DNA of 64,000 nt, taken from NCBI GenBank assembly GCA_036251205.1, contig CP133958.1, forward strand, positions 186,001-250,000. The letters run 5' to 3'. The position numbers and the translations under genes were made by a program. Positions 30,747 to 40,377 of the stretch are shown piece by piece. Below the pieces are notes generated by a model that made no database searches, was not told where the DNA came from, and saw nothing but the letters and a program-made list of their open reading frames with translations. The stretch comes from Orbaceae bacterium BiB. Its GTDB lineage: Bacteria; Pseudomonadota; Gammaproteobacteria; Enterobacterales; Orbaceae. Numbering within the stretch: position 1 is the stretch's first letter; each line of letters opens with the position of its first letter.

Positions 30747-31865
30747 ATGTATATTAAATACTGCCAAGTTTTTAAACAAATTATTTACTCTATCTTATTC
30801 TCTTTGCTGTGGAGTTTTTCTGGTATTGCTGTTGCTGAACAAGGGAAATTACATATCTATAATTGGTCTGATTTTATTGCTCCAGATACAATTTCAAATT
30901 TTGAAAAACAGAGCAATATCAAAGTGACTTATGATGTGTATGATTCTAACGAAATGTTAGATGGTAAATTAATGTCGGGAAATACCGGATTTGACTTAGT
31001 TGCTCCAACCGATAGTTTTTTAACTAGACAAATTCAAGTCGGTATTTATTTACCACTAGATAAACAAAAACTGCCTAATTATCATCATTTGGATGATAAA
31101 TTTATGCAAATGATGGCCATTCATGCTCCAGATAATCTTTATTCAATTCCTTATTTATGGCAATCAACTGGGATTGGCTACAATGTTAATAAAGTCAAAG
31201 AAATTTTAGGGGTAGATGTGCCACTGGATAGTTGGCAATTGATTTTCAATGTTGAAAATTTAAAAAAATTGAGTAAATGTGGCGTAGCATTTCTTGATGC
31301 ACCAAGTGAGATGTTTCCAACTGTATTAAATTATTTAGGTAAAGATCCTAATAGTAAAAATCCTCAAGATTATGAATTAGCAACGCAGTTTTTAGAAAAG
31401 TTACGTCCTTATGTAACTTACTTTCATAATTCAAAATATATTAATGATCTTTCTGGTGGTGATATTTGTGTAGCGATCGGTTGGTCGGGCGATATCATGC
31501 AATCTGCAGATGTTGCAAATGATGCAGGCAATGGTGTTGAGATTGGTTATATTGTGCCAAAAGAAGGAGCGATTATTACGTTTGATGTTTGGGCAATTCC
31601 TAAAGATGCAAAAAATATTGAATCAGCCTATACTTTTTTGAATTACTTATTAGATCCTAAAGTAATGGCGAATATTAGTAATTATACGTTTTACCCCAGT
31701 GCAAATAAAGATTCATTACCTTACATTGATAAAGAGATTATTAATAATCCGAATATTTTTCCACCCGATGAGGTGATCGCTCGATTATTTCCTATTATGG
31801 AACAATCTCCAAAACTTGACCGTTCGATGGTCAGATTATGGAGTCGAATGCTATCAGGAAAATAG
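30747..31865 (+). CDS. PotF/PotD-like polyamine-binding periplasmic protein (orphan)
   Basis: A 372-residue periplasmic binding protein with a signal peptide (about 1-30, cleaved near AVA). Motifs are close to putrescine-binding PotF: LHIYNWSDFIAPDTI, YLWQSTGIGYNVNKVKEILG, LDAPSEMFPTVLNYLG and VGWSGD-like AIGWSGDIMQSAD. It should bind putrescine or a related polyamine. No ATPase or permease genes flank it, so it must work with a transporter encoded elsewhere. A shorter overlapping frame from 30739 is discarded. It is convergent with cutC. Confidence 0.88.
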   Translation: MYIKYCQVFKQIIYSILFSLLWSFSGIAVAEQGKLHIYNWSDFIAPDTISNFEKQSNIKVTYDVYDSNEMLDGKLMSGNTGFDLVAPTDSFLTRQIQVGIYLPLDKQKLPNYHHLDDKFMQMMAIHAPDNLYSIPYLWQSTGIGYNVNKVKEILGVDVPLDSWQLIFNVENLKKLSKCGVAFLDAPSEMFPTVLNYLGKDPNSKNPQDYELATQFLEKLRPYVTYFHNSKYINDLSGGDICVAIGWSGDIMQSADVANDAGNGVEIGYIVPKEGAIITFDVWAIPKDAKNIESAYTFLNYLLDPKVMANISNYTFYPSANKDSLPYIDKEIINNPNIFPPDEVIARLFPIMEQSPKLDRSMVRLWSRMLSGK

Positions 31866-31877
31866 TATATGATTAAG

Positions 31878-32621
31878 TTATGATGCCGTATGGTGTGCAA
31901 TAATTGTTTGCATTTTTTTAACTTCATTGGCATCAACTACGTAACGCAAAAATTCACTATTTTGTGAATGGCTCATACTGACATCTTGATTGATATATTG
32001 CATAGGTGAGTCAATCGTTTTGCTCGCTGATGAATGACATTCAGTTACACCGACATCAAGAAGTTGTTGAATATTATTCGACTTAACTCCGCAGCCAGGC
32101 ATAATAATCATTGATTGGCTCTGTTTATTTAACTGTTCAATAAGCCCAATACCGTCGATAGCGGTTGCTTTTTGACCTGAAGTTAATAGGCGATTAAATC
32201 CTAAATCTTCAAGCTGTTTTTGTACCATAAGTGGATTATTACAAACATCAAAAGCTCGATGAAAGGTCATTGATAGGCCAGCAGAAGCTTTTATCAAACG
32301 AGTTATATTTTGGGTATCAATATTTCCCAAGACATCTAATGCCCCGAAAACAACACCAGAAAAACCAAGTTCTTTAATTAATTCAATATCTTTAAGCATT
32401 GTATTAATTTCAGTTTGATTATAATAAAAATCTCCACCTCTTGGTCTTATAATTGGGTGAATTGGAATCGGAAGTTTAAGCTCAGATAATTGAACTAAAT
32501 CGCCATAACTAGGTGTTAAACCACCGTCACTGCGGCCTGCACAAAATTCAATTCTATCCGCCCCAGCCGCGAACGCGATTTTAATATCTTCAATACTATA
32601 GCAACAAATTTCAAGTTTCAT
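31878..32621 (-). CDS. cutC: CutC family protein
   Basis: A 247-residue TIM-barrel protein of the CutC family. The start LEICCYSIEDIKIAFAAGADRIEFCAG and GGLTPSYGDL match E. coli CutC, as do HPIIRPRGGDF and FHRAFDVC. It was first linked to copper tolerance, but later work questions a direct copper role. ATG at 32621 is chosen over an in-frame TTG upstream because it fits the family start. Soluble and cytoplasmic. Confidence 0.93.
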   Translation of the reverse strand: MKLEICCYSIEDIKIAFAAGADRIEFCAGRSDGGLTPSYGDLVQLSELKLPIPIHPIIRPRGGDFYYNQTEINTMLKDIELIKELGFSGVVFGALDVLGNIDTQNITRLIKASAGLSMTFHRAFDVCNNPLMVQKQLEDLGFNRLLTSGQKATAIDGIGLIEQLNKQSQSMIIMPGCGVKSNNIQQLLDVGVTECHSSASKTIDSPMQYINQDVSMSHSQNSEFLRYVVDANEVKKMQTIIAHHTAS

Positions 32622-32723
32622 TATGAGTTCAACCAATCAATTTAACAGAAAAGCTATTATAGCGTTTATTGTTCACGGATACAGGATTATAATACAACAT
32701 TCTTCTCATAAATTTGGCTAACT

Positions 32724-33919
32724 ATGTTTTATGATCAGGCGTTTAGACAGAAAAGATCTGTCATTTTTGCCGCTTTTTTGATTGGCACTTTTATTGTCGG
32801 GATAGCCGGTGCTTTACAAGCGCCGACATTAAGCCGATTCTTATCTTATGAAGTTCAAGCCAGTCCGCTTTTTGTTGGCATCTTTTATTCAATCAATGCA
32901 ATTGCGAGTATCATTGGCAGTTTTTGGTTAGCGAAATATTCAGATAAAAAAGGCCAACGCCGTAATATTGTTATATTTTGTTGCTGTATGGGCATGCTTA
33001 ATAGTGTGACTTTTGCATTTGTTCGTCACTATTTTATACTCGTCATGGCGAGTATCTTTTTTGCCTCACTTGCTTCTGCTGCTATGCCGCAGATCTTTGC
33101 CTTAGCTAGAGAGTATGCAATGAAGACTGGACGAAATGTTGTGACATTTAATTCATTGATTCGCGCTCAATTATCATTAGCTTGGGTAATTGGACCACCA
33201 TTATCATTTGCACTTGCAGTGAACTACGGTTTTAGCGTGATGTATTTAAGTGCTACTGGAATGTACATTGTCGCTATGATGGTTATTGTACTATTTTTAC
33301 CGTTTGTTAAACGTAATCCAATCACCCCCGAAATATCTGCTGAGATTATTGAAAATAGTAATGATTCGATTATTAAAAATAGGAGTGTCATTTTTCTATT
33401 TTTAGCCACAATTTTTATGTGGACTGCCAATATTATGTATCTGATTGATATGCCATTATATGTTGATAGCGTTCTACATTTATCTGACTCTTTTCCTGGC
33501 TTATTAATGGGTATTGCTGCGGGTATTGAGATTCCGGTGATGTTAATGGCTGGCTATTTAGTTCCTTATCTTGGCAAGCGTAATTTAATGTTGATAGCAG
33601 TAGCATTTGGTGCGCTGTTTTATATTGGTCTCATTTTTTTACCAGTGAAATTGCATTACTACTATTACAAATTTTTAATGCACTATTTATTGGTATTGTG
33701 GCTAATATTGGTATTATCTATTTTCAGGATTTATTACCTACTCGTGTGGGAGTTGCCTCGACACTATTTAATAATGGCGTCACATGTAGTGTAATTATTG
33801 GTGGGATGATTCAAGGTGTCGTTTCTTCGAACTATGGTCATGAAGTGATTTATTATATTGCATTAACCATGATTAATATCTCATTTTTACTCTGCACCCA
33901 AGTAAAAGCAGCTAAATAG
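32724..33919 (+). pseudogene. SetA-like sugar-efflux MFS transporter, frameshifted
   Basis: The first 309 codons match the sugar efflux transporter family (SetA/SetB): GALQAPTLSRFLSYEV, FGIFYSINAIASI-like VGIFYSINAIASI, AREYAMKTGRN, and RAQLSLAWVIGPPLSF. A one-base loss near 33650 moves the rest out of frame. The correct continuation (ALLLLQIFNALFIGIVANIG, then IIYFQDLLPTRVGVASTLF) runs in the next frame to the stop at 33919. The frameshift removes the last two or three helices. A sequencing error in this one base is the main alternative. Confidence 0.85.
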
Positions 33920-33928
33920 TTAGCTGCT
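33907..33928. terminator. Bidirectional terminator built into two stop codons
   Basis: Inverted repeat AGCAGCTAA / TTAGCTGCT (9 bp) with the 4-base loop ATAG, with A residues before and T residues after. It contains the stop codon of the MFS pseudogene (33917-33919) and the stop of the convergent TPR gene (33920-33922), so one hairpin serves both directions. Confidence 0.8.
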
Positions 33929-34678
33929 TTTTCCTAGTTGGGCTTCAATTTGTTTGATCTCTTTTATCCACTGTGCATTTAATCGTTTCGCATGTTTCGG
34001 CATATGTTTAAGGCGGGTCTCAAACTCCAGTAACTGTTTTCTTGCCTCTTCAGTATTACCCCAACGAATTAAGGCCGCTAAGTAACATGATAAAGCTTCA
34101 AAGGTCGGTGTGTAACCTAATAACGCGTTGAACTCTTGTTGTGCTTGTTGCTGTTTATCTAATGCAACTAAAATGTTAGCATACAACAGATGTCCTTCGG
34201 CAGAACTGTAGTTAGGATTAGTTTTTCTTAATAAATCCAGCTGTTCTATTGCTTTATCATATTGTTTGTCTTGATAGAGCGCGAGTGCATACTGCAATAG
34301 AATATCGGGTGCCGTCTTATAAATATTTGATAACGCTTGTTCATAATAAGGAATCGCTTCTTTCACTCTTCCGTTATCCACTAATGCTTTTGCTAAACGA
34401 ACTTTTGCATCAATCGTAGGTGATATTTCTAGTACTTGTTGTGCTTCACGTAACTCTTTTGCTGGGTTAAATGCTTTTCTGAGTTGTGATTCAATTAGGT
34501 AGCCTGAATGTGAACTGCGTAAATTAGGTAAAATGATCGCAATAAAATAGACTAAACTACCGAAAAAAGGGAAAACAAATAAAATAAATAGCCAATAGAG
34601 ACTTTGGCCTGTGCGGATAACATGAATTGCACAAATGATTGCAATTATCGTACTTAATCCAATACCTAAAACTGGCAT
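33920..34678 (-). CDS. Membrane-anchored TPR-repeat protein
   Basis: A 252-residue protein. Two N-terminal helices (about 1-50, GIGLSTIIAIICAIHVIR, then YWLFILFVFPFFGSLVYFI) look like the PLDc_N membrane module. Tetratricopeptide repeats follow (about 70-230; for example AKALVDNGRVKEAIPYYEQAL and ALYQDKQYDKAIEQLDLLRKT). TPRs mediate protein contacts, so it is probably an inner-membrane assembly or scaffold factor. No partner is evident nearby. Confidence 0.8.
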   Translation of the reverse strand: MPVLGIGLSTIIAIICAIHVIRTGQSLYWLFILFVFPFFGSLVYFIAIILPNLRSSHSGYLIESQLRKAFNPAKELREAQQVLEISPTIDAKVRLAKALVDNGRVKEAIPYYEQALSNIYKTAPDILLQYALALYQDKQYDKAIEQLDLLRKTNPNYSSAEGHLLYANILVALDKQQQAQQEFNALLGYTPTFEALSCYLAALIRWGNTEEARKQLLEFETRLKHMPKHAKRLNAQWIKEIKQIEAQLGKSS

Positions 34679-34801
34679 TTTTACATCCTTAGTATTTCAA
34701 AATAAAAACAGTAAATAGCATTACATGAACCGATTAATTTTAATCGGTAATTTATCACTTTATAGCCTAAATTAATATTCGTTATTTTTCACTAAAAAGT
34801 A

Positions 34802-34825
34802 AAAAGGATGCAAAGGCATCCTTTT
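34802..34825 (-). terminator. Terminator of pepD
   Basis: Perfect 10-bp inverted repeat AAAAGGATGC / GCATCCTTTT with a 4-base loop, followed on the minus strand by TACTTTTTAG. Confidence 0.85.
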
Positions 34826-34850
34826 AGATGGGGCAAGATCGTCTCTATTA

Positions 34851-36314
34851 TTAGGCTAATTTATCTGCAGATTTTAAAATAGAGAGTAGCAGTAACCAAT
34901 ATTTTTCTACAGTTTTGATATTAACTTTTTCATCCGGTGAATGTGGTGAAACAATAGTTGGTCCAATAGAGATCATATCCATATAAGGATAATTTTTAGT
35001 AAATAGTCCACATTCAAGTCCAGCATGAATGACCATGATTTTCGCTTTTTGATCAAAAATTTCATGATAATTGTGTTCTGCCAATTTTAATAATTTAGAA
35101 TCAAGATTTGGTGTCCAACCAGAATAGCCACCATTGACTTCATAGTCACAGCTAATTAATTGACTTTGTGAAATTAAAGATGAAACAACCGCATCTTTAG
35201 CCGAATCAACTTGTGAACGAATTAAAAAATAGATAGCAATTTGATTATCCTTAATCTCCACAATACCTAAATTGAGTGATGTTTCAACGATACCAGGTAT
35301 TTCATCGCTCATTCTTACAACGCCATTTGGCGCACAATTTAACCAATTAAGAATTTTGTTCTGTTGGTCGATAGTGATGACGCGTTTAACTTGTTCTTTT
35401 TCTAGTTTGCTATAAGTTAATGATAAGTTTGGTTCAACATGTTTTAACTCATGTTTTAAAATCTCTTCAAATTGTTTAGTAATTTGCTCAAAACGCGCAA
35501 GATCTTTTTGACTCAAGGTTATCTCAGCAAATGCTTCACGTGGAATTGCATTACGTAAACTACCACCTCTAAAGTCAGACAATCTAAAAGGAATATCTTG
35601 TGCATATTCAGCTAAAAAACGGATCAGTAATTTGATTGCATTTCCACGACCTAAATGGATATCGCATCCAGAATGTCCACCTTTCAGTCCCTTTAATGAG
35701 ATTCGTAAACAAGTATCGTGAAATTCAGGAATAACAGCATAAGTGATTGGAAATGATGATTTGAAATCAACGCCACCAGCACAACCAGTAAAAATTTCAC
35801 CTTCATCTTCTGAATCGGTATTAATTAGAAAACGGCTATTTAGCCAGTTCGGTTGCAAACCAAAAGCACCAACCATACCCGTTTCTTCTGATGCAGTTAC
35901 TAATACTTCAAGTGGCCCATGTTCAACGCTTGGATCACTAAGTACCGCTAATGCAGATGCAAGACCTACACCATTATCTGCACCTAATGTTGTTCCTTGA
36001 GCTTTAACCCATTCACCATCAATATAAGGTTTGATTGGATCGATTAAAAAGTCATGTTGAGTATCTTCGTTTTTCTGTGGAACCATATCCATATGCGCTT
36101 GTAATGCAATAGAAGAGTAGTGTTCCATACCTTTAGTTGCCGCCTTGCGTAATAAAATATTACCCGTTTTATCTAAATGGCACTCTATTTTGTGTGTGGC
36201 AGCAAAGTCTATAATAAATTTAGTGATCATCTCTTCATGGTGTGAAGGGTGTGGAATTTGGCAAATTTGGTTAAAAATAGTCCAAACTGATTTAGGTGTT
36301 AAAGATGACAGCAT
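34851..36314 (-). CDS. pepD: Aminoacyl-histidine dipeptidase PepD
   Basis: A 487-residue cytosolic M20-family zinc dipeptidase with broad specificity, including Xaa-His dipeptides. Metal ligands and active site are visible in LQAHMDMVPQ, TLGADNGVGLA, TASEETGMVG, NTDSEDEGEIFTGCAGG and the C-terminal HAGLECGLF. The length matches E. coli PepD (485). ATG at 36314 has a GAGG ribosome site and the family start MLSSLTPKSVW; an upstream in-frame ATG at 36326 is less likely. Confidence 0.95.
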   Translation of the reverse strand: MLSSLTPKSVWTIFNQICQIPHPSHHEEMITKFIIDFAATHKIECHLDKTGNILLRKAATKGMEHYSSIALQAHMDMVPQKNEDTQHDFLIDPIKPYIDGEWVKAQGTTLGADNGVGLASALAVLSDPSVEHGPLEVLVTASEETGMVGAFGLQPNWLNSRFLINTDSEDEGEIFTGCAGGVDFKSSFPITYAVIPEFHDTCLRISLKGLKGGHSGCDIHLGRGNAIKLLIRFLAEYAQDIPFRLSDFRGGSLRNAIPREAFAEITLSQKDLARFEQITKQFEEILKHELKHVEPNLSLTYSKLEKEQVKRVITIDQQNKILNWLNCAPNGVVRMSDEIPGIVETSLNLGIVEIKDNQIAIYFLIRSQVDSAKDAVVSSLISQSQLISCDYEVNGGYSGWTPNLDSKLLKLAEHNYHEIFDQKAKIMVIHAGLECGLFTKNYPYMDMISIGPTIVSPHSPDEKVNIKTVEKYWLLLLSILKSADKLA

Positions 36315-36470
36315 AATAAACCTCAAGATTCGATTAATAAATTAGTAGTTTTTATTTACTACTCACACTATAATTAGGTGCAATTTTACATTCATTTTGG
36401 GCTGATTGATATCGCAATTTATCAATTGTTGATATTTGGTCTGCCTTACTATTTAAAATTGTAGGTTATT

Positions 36471-37034
36471 ATGTCAACAAAATCAGCGTCCACAGAGTCA
36501 ATCTCAAGACAACATGAATCATCACAAGATGAAATTAAGGCACAAAAGCAGCTGAAAGCTGAAAAAATTGCTGAAAAAGCAAAATATACCGTAACTTGGG
36601 ATCTACTACAGATGTACGGTCGTGAACTGTCTAAACGTTTATTACCAGCGGAACAATGGAAAGGGATCATTGCTGTAAGCCGTGGCGGTCTAGTTCCGGC
36701 AGCAATTCTTGCTAGAGAATTAAGCATCCGTTATGTTGATACAGTTTGTATTTCAAGTTATGACCATGATCATCAACGTGAAAAATTAATTCTGAAAAAA
36801 GCAGAAGGTGACGGTGAAGGATTCATTGTAGTCGATGATCTCGTTGATACTGGTGGAACAGCTCACTCAATTCGTGATATGTATCCTAAAGCAAAATTTG
36901 TGACTATTTTTGCTAAACCAGCTGGAAAATCATTAGTTGATGATTATATTATTGATATTCCACAAGATACATGGATTGAACAACCTTGGGATACAGGGAT
37001 TAGCTTTGTCAAACCACTCAGTGATAAAAAGTAA
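36471..37034 (+). CDS. gpt: Xanthine-guanine phosphoribosyltransferase with an N-terminal extension
   Basis: Purine salvage enzyme that transfers phosphoribose from PRPP to guanine, xanthine or hypoxanthine. The core (about residues 37-187) matches E. coli Gpt (152 residues): [22 protein letters not shown], the PRPP motif [12 protein letters not shown], and [11 protein letters not shown]. It is 187 residues long because of about 35 extra N-terminal residues rich in Lys, Glu, Gln and Ser ([14 protein letters not shown]), predicted helical. No other ATG lies between this start and the core, and an AGG precedes the first ATG, so the extension is probably real. Confidence 0.93.
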   Translation: MSTKSASTESISRQHESSQDEIKAQKQLKAEKIAEKAKYTVTWDLLQMYGRELSKRLLPAEQWKGIIAVSRGGLVPAAILARELSIRYVDTVCISSYDHDHQREKLILKKAEGDGEGFIVVDDLVDTGGTAHSIRDMYPKAKFVTIFAKPAGKSLVDDYIIDIPQDTWIEQPWDTGISFVKPLSDKK

Positions 37035-37041
37035 CCATCAG

Positions 37042-37064
37042 TAGCACAAGTTTTTATTGTGCTA
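37042..37064 (+). terminator. Hairpin between gpt and frsA
   Basis: Stem TAGCACAA / TTGTGCTA with a 7-base loop after the gpt stop. The U tract is poor, so it may be a leaky terminator. Confidence 0.45.
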
Positions 37065-37107
37065 TCTATAATCTAATAGAAATCTATTTTTTTAGAGTAT
37101 AAAGGGT

Positions 37108-38379
37108 ATGACAGCAAATAAAAACTTATCTGAAACATTATTTAAACCTAAATTTGATTATCCTGAAACGTCGTCATTAATTCAGCGTAGTGGTTTAAAC
37201 AGTAATTCATCTCGTTCAATGCTTGATGGTGAAGGTCGCCAAAATTGGTATCGAATGATTAATCGCTTATCTTGGCATTGGCACGGACTTCCTTTGCTTG
37301 ATATTGAAGAAGTTTTAGCGAGAATCGCTGTATCGAGAAAAAAAAGAACCAATGAAAATTGGCTTGATACTGTCATCGGTTATCAATTAGGTAACTGGAT
37401 CTATGAGTTTTTAGCTCAATCGGTTGTTTGGCAACAAAAAGCGGAGCAGTACCATAGTTCTGATGATGAACAGACGATATCACAAAATTGTCATAAAGCT
37501 TGGTTAACTGCGAGTTTATTTGCAGGTCTTGCCAGTTATCCTTATTTTCGTAACGATGATTTATCGACTCAAGCGCAAGTTTTTGCTAGTCGCTACTATC
37601 GTGAAGCCATGAACTACTCTCCTTATCAAATCAAAGAGTTAGATTTTCTGGTTGAAAATAAAACAGTCAAAGCGATATTGCATACACCACTAAAAAAAGG
37701 TGATGAGCCTCGCGTCTTTCCTATCGTTTTTTTATGTTCTGGTTTAAGTAATTTACAATCTGATTTCTATCAATATTTTGTTAACTATCTAGCACCATTA
37801 GGGGTTGGGTTATTAACGGTAGATACGCCATCGATCGGTGCAAGTAAACAGTTTAATCTTTCACAAAATACTAGCGTTATTCATCAGGCGATTTTAGAAC
37901 AGATTAAATCTGTACCACTTATCGATTACGATAAGATTATTCTGTTGGGCTATCGTTTCGGTGCTAATATCGCAATGCGACTTGCCTATTTAATGCCGAA
38001 TCAGATTAAAGGTGTGATTAATGTAGCGCCAGTGATACATCAATTTTTTACTGATCGCCAAATGCAGAGCCAATTACCAGCAATTTATCGTGATATTATT
38101 GCTAGTAGCTTAGATCATAATTCAATTTCTGATCAACAATTATTAGCTGAGTTACAGTTCTTTTCATTAAAAGAACAACGACTATTAACTCGGCCATGTG
38201 CGATGCCTATTCTTAATATCTATTATGAAGGCGATTCAATGAGTTCATTAGATGATATAAAATTACTCACTTCTAGCAAAAAGGTATCATTGATTCATAT
38301 TAAATCTTTGGCACTGATGAAGAGTTTAGAGCAGTCATCGAAGCAGTCCTCCCAGTGGATCGAGGCATTAATTAAATAA
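37108..38379 (+). CDS. frsA: Fermentation-respiration switch esterase FrsA
   Basis: A 423-residue alpha/beta-hydrolase (E. coli FrsA 414 residues) that binds the glucose PTS protein IIA in E. coli and influences pyruvate use. It has the N-terminal segment [19 protein letters not shown] and the fold core [18 protein letters not shown]. The nucleophile elbow [14 protein letters not shown] lacks a typical GxSxG serine, as in E. coli FrsA (GFRFG). It sits between gpt and proB as in enterobacteria, where gpt and frsA are also neighbours. Confidence 0.93.
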   Translation: MTANKNLSETLFKPKFDYPETSSLIQRSGLNSNSSRSMLDGEGRQNWYRMINRLSWHWHGLPLLDIEEVLARIAVSRKKRTNENWLDTVIGYQLGNWIYEFLAQSVVWQQKAEQYHSSDDEQTISQNCHKAWLTASLFAGLASYPYFRNDDLSTQAQVFASRYYREAMNYSPYQIKELDFLVENKTVKAILHTPLKKGDEPRVFPIVFLCSGLSNLQSDFYQYFVNYLAPLGVGLLTVDTPSIGASKQFNLSQNTSVIHQAILEQIKSVPLIDYDKIILLGYRFGANIAMRLAYLMPNQIKGVINVAPVIHQFFTDRQMQSQLPAIYRDIIASSLDHNSISDQQLLAELQFFSLKEQRLLTRPCAMPILNIYYEGDSMSSLDDIKLLTSSKKVSLIHIKSLALMKSLEQSSKQSSQWIEALIK

Positions 38380-38404
38380 TTTCTATTCATTAAATGGTTA
38401 TAAA

Positions 38405-39505
38405 ATGAAACGTCAAACAATTGTTATAAAATTGGGGACTAGTGTATTGACTGGCGGTTCAAAGAAGTTAGACCGCTCAAAAATCGTAGAGCTAGTTAGA
38501 CAGTGCCATCAATTACATCAGCAAGGGCATAAAATTGTCGTTGTAACCTCGGGTGCAATTGCAGCTGGTCGTGAGTGTTTAAATTATCCCGATTTACCCA
38601 AGACCGTCGCTTCAAAACAACTACTCGCTTCGGTAGGGCAAGGAAAATTGATCCAACTGTGGGAACAACTTTTCTCTATTTATAATATTTTTATTGGTCA
38701 AATGCTATTAACGCGTGCCGATATGGAAGATCGCGAACGCTTTCTCAATGCGCAAGATGTTATGCAAGCAATGCTCGATAATCATATTGTGCCTGTTATT
38801 AATGAAAATGATGCTGTAGCAACTGCTGAAATCAAAGTCGGTGATAATGATAACTTATCCGCTCTCGTTGCAATTTTAGCTCAAGCCGATAAGTTAATTT
38901 TATTGACGGATCAGGCTGGTTTATTTACAGCTGATCCAAGGAAAGATCCTCAGGCTAAATTAATTAGTGAAATCGAAACTATTGATACAGCCTTAAAAGC
39001 AATTGCTGGAGATAGCGTATCTGGACTTGGAACCGGGGGAATGGGGACTAAGTTACAGGCTGCTGAAATAGCTGGTAAAGCAGGTATTGAAGTTGTGATA
39101 GCTGCTGGTAGTCGGCCAAATGTTATTGCCGATATTGCTAATGATGTATCAGTAGGTACGCGCTTTATACCAAAGAAAACACCTTTAGAACATCGTAAAT
39201 ACTGGTTGTTTGGTGCTCCTCCTGCTGGGAGTATCTGTTTGGATGATGGGGCTATTCACGCAATTTTAAACGAAGGTCGTTCAATTTTACCGAAAGGTAT
39301 TATTAGCGTTAGTAATAACTTTTCACGTGGTCAAGCTATTGATATCTGTAATAAAGATGGAATGAGTATTGCTCGAGGTGTTTCTCGTTATAATAGTGAT
39401 GCTTTAAGACAAATTGCAGGTCATCATTCACAAGAGATTAGCCAATTAATTGGTTATGAATATGGCCCTGTTGCTGTTCATCGTGATGATATGATAATTA
39501 AATAG
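38405..39505 (+). CDS. proB: Glutamate 5-kinase ProB
   Basis: First enzyme of proline synthesis: glutamate plus ATP gives gamma-glutamyl phosphate. A 366-residue protein with an N-terminal amino-acid kinase domain ([14 protein letters not shown], then [47 protein letters not shown]) and a C-terminal PUA domain (about 275-366). E. coli ProB has 367. It starts 25 bases after the frsA stop. The partner proA is not directly adjacent; a small membrane gene and a broken small gene lie between them. Confidence 0.96.
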   Translation: MKRQTIVIKLGTSVLTGGSKKLDRSKIVELVRQCHQLHQQGHKIVVVTSGAIAAGRECLNYPDLPKTVASKQLLASVGQGKLIQLWEQLFSIYNIFIGQMLLTRADMEDRERFLNAQDVMQAMLDNHIVPVINENDAVATAEIKVGDNDNLSALVAILAQADKLILLTDQAGLFTADPRKDPQAKLISEIETIDTALKAIAGDSVSGLGTGGMGTKLQAAEIAGKAGIEVVIAAGSRPNVIADIANDVSVGTRFIPKKTPLEHRKYWLFGAPPAGSICLDDGAIHAILNEGRSILPKGIISVSNNFSRGQAIDICNKDGMSIARGVSRYNSDALRQIAGHHSQEISQLIGYEYGPVAVHRDDMIIK

Positions 39506-39562
39506 CCGTTAATAAAGTATTTAAATAATAAAATAACAACATAACAGAAATAGGAAAATAAT

Positions 39563-39889
39563 ATGGGATTAGCTATCGGTGGCGTAATTGCCAATTGGTG
39601 TGGTGTTTTGATTGTTTATCTTAATGCTCTGAACGATTATTCATATAATATGATGTTACCTTTTGTCATTATTAGTGCATTAATTAGTACAATTGGTCTA
39701 ATCATTGCAGCCGCAGGTAGTAAAAAAATAGGTGGTATTTTAGTTATTATTGGTAGCATTTTATTTATTCCATTAGGATTAATTGGTATTTTTGGTGGAA
39801 AAAAAGTAATGAGTACTGACGATGCACAAACTTTAGAGATGCGCCGTAATCAATTAAAACAAAATAATCAGCACAATCTAGGTGAATAA
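39563..39889 (+). CDS. Small membrane protein of unknown function
   Basis: A 108-residue inner-membrane protein with three hydrophobic segments (IGGVIANWCGVLIVYLNAL; LPFVIISALISTIGLIIAAAG; GGILVIIGSILFIPLGLIGIFGG) and a short polar C-terminal tail. A good GGAAAATA ribosome region precedes its ATG. No recognised family. It is placed between proB and proA and may be co-transcribed with them. Confidence 0.6.
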   Translation: MGLAIGGVIANWCGVLIVYLNALNDYSYNMMLPFVIISALISTIGLIIAAAGSKKIGGILVIIGSILFIPLGLIGIFGGKKVMSTDDAQTLEMRRNQLKQNNQHNLGE

Positions 39890-40067
39890 CGTGGAAATGT
39901 AAAAACAGCATGTTAAGCAATTTCATGCTTGTCACAATATCATGGTATGTTTGATTTTGATGTTTATTTTATTCGCTTTAGCATAGAAAGTATGCGGTTT
40001 TAGGGATAGTTGGATTAAGGTTGTTAAGCGTAGTTAATTTCTTTTTATCTTATAAAATAGGGAAACT

Positions 40068-40366
40068 ATGCTAAACCCTTTTATTATTGTCTGTTGCTGT
40101 ATATTGATGATTATTCGTTATAATATAGTTTATGCTATTATTTTCAGAACGCTCTTTGTCGATCAAACAGGGACTAGGCCGAACAGCTATTGTCACTGTT
40201 TTTGATCAGGTTAACAAAATTAAAAAACAGAATAATAAATTGATACTATATAGTAACGAGCAGGGAGTAACAAAAAAATGGTTGTTTACTTGGGTGGTTT
40301 GGAAAAACAAGATGAACAACGTTTTTTAAATACATTACAGCCTTTACTTGAAAAATTTGTCAATTA
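40068..40366 (+). pseudogene. Small membrane/PH-like protein, frameshifted remnant
   Basis: Three overlapping short frames read best as one gene. A hydrophobic N-terminus starts at 40068 (NPFIIVCCCILMIIRYNIVYAIIF). A central strand-rich piece in another frame follows (RSLSIKQGLGRTAIVTVFDQ, then KLILYSNEQG). The C-terminal piece is in a third frame ([20 protein letters not shown], ending at 40366). Content and order resemble small PH-domain/YcxB-like membrane proteins. At least two frameshifts would be needed, so it is either decayed or misread. The call is tentative. Confidence 0.4.
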
Positions 40367-40377
40367 AGAGGACTCTT

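Noticed and set aside
30724..30927. Overlapping small hydrophobic protein at the start of the PotF-like gene
   Set aside because: It overlaps the signal peptide of the binding protein in another frame. Only the 30747 frame has a recognisable product.
36380..36435. FNR site upstream of gpt (TTGAT...ATCAA)
   Set aside because: The half-sites are separated by about 10 bases instead of 4, so it does not fit an FNR box.
40132..40329. Independent 65-residue gene upstream of proA
   Set aside because: Its start lies within a longer hydrophobic frame and its end reads better in another frame, so it is treated as part of a frameshifted remnant.
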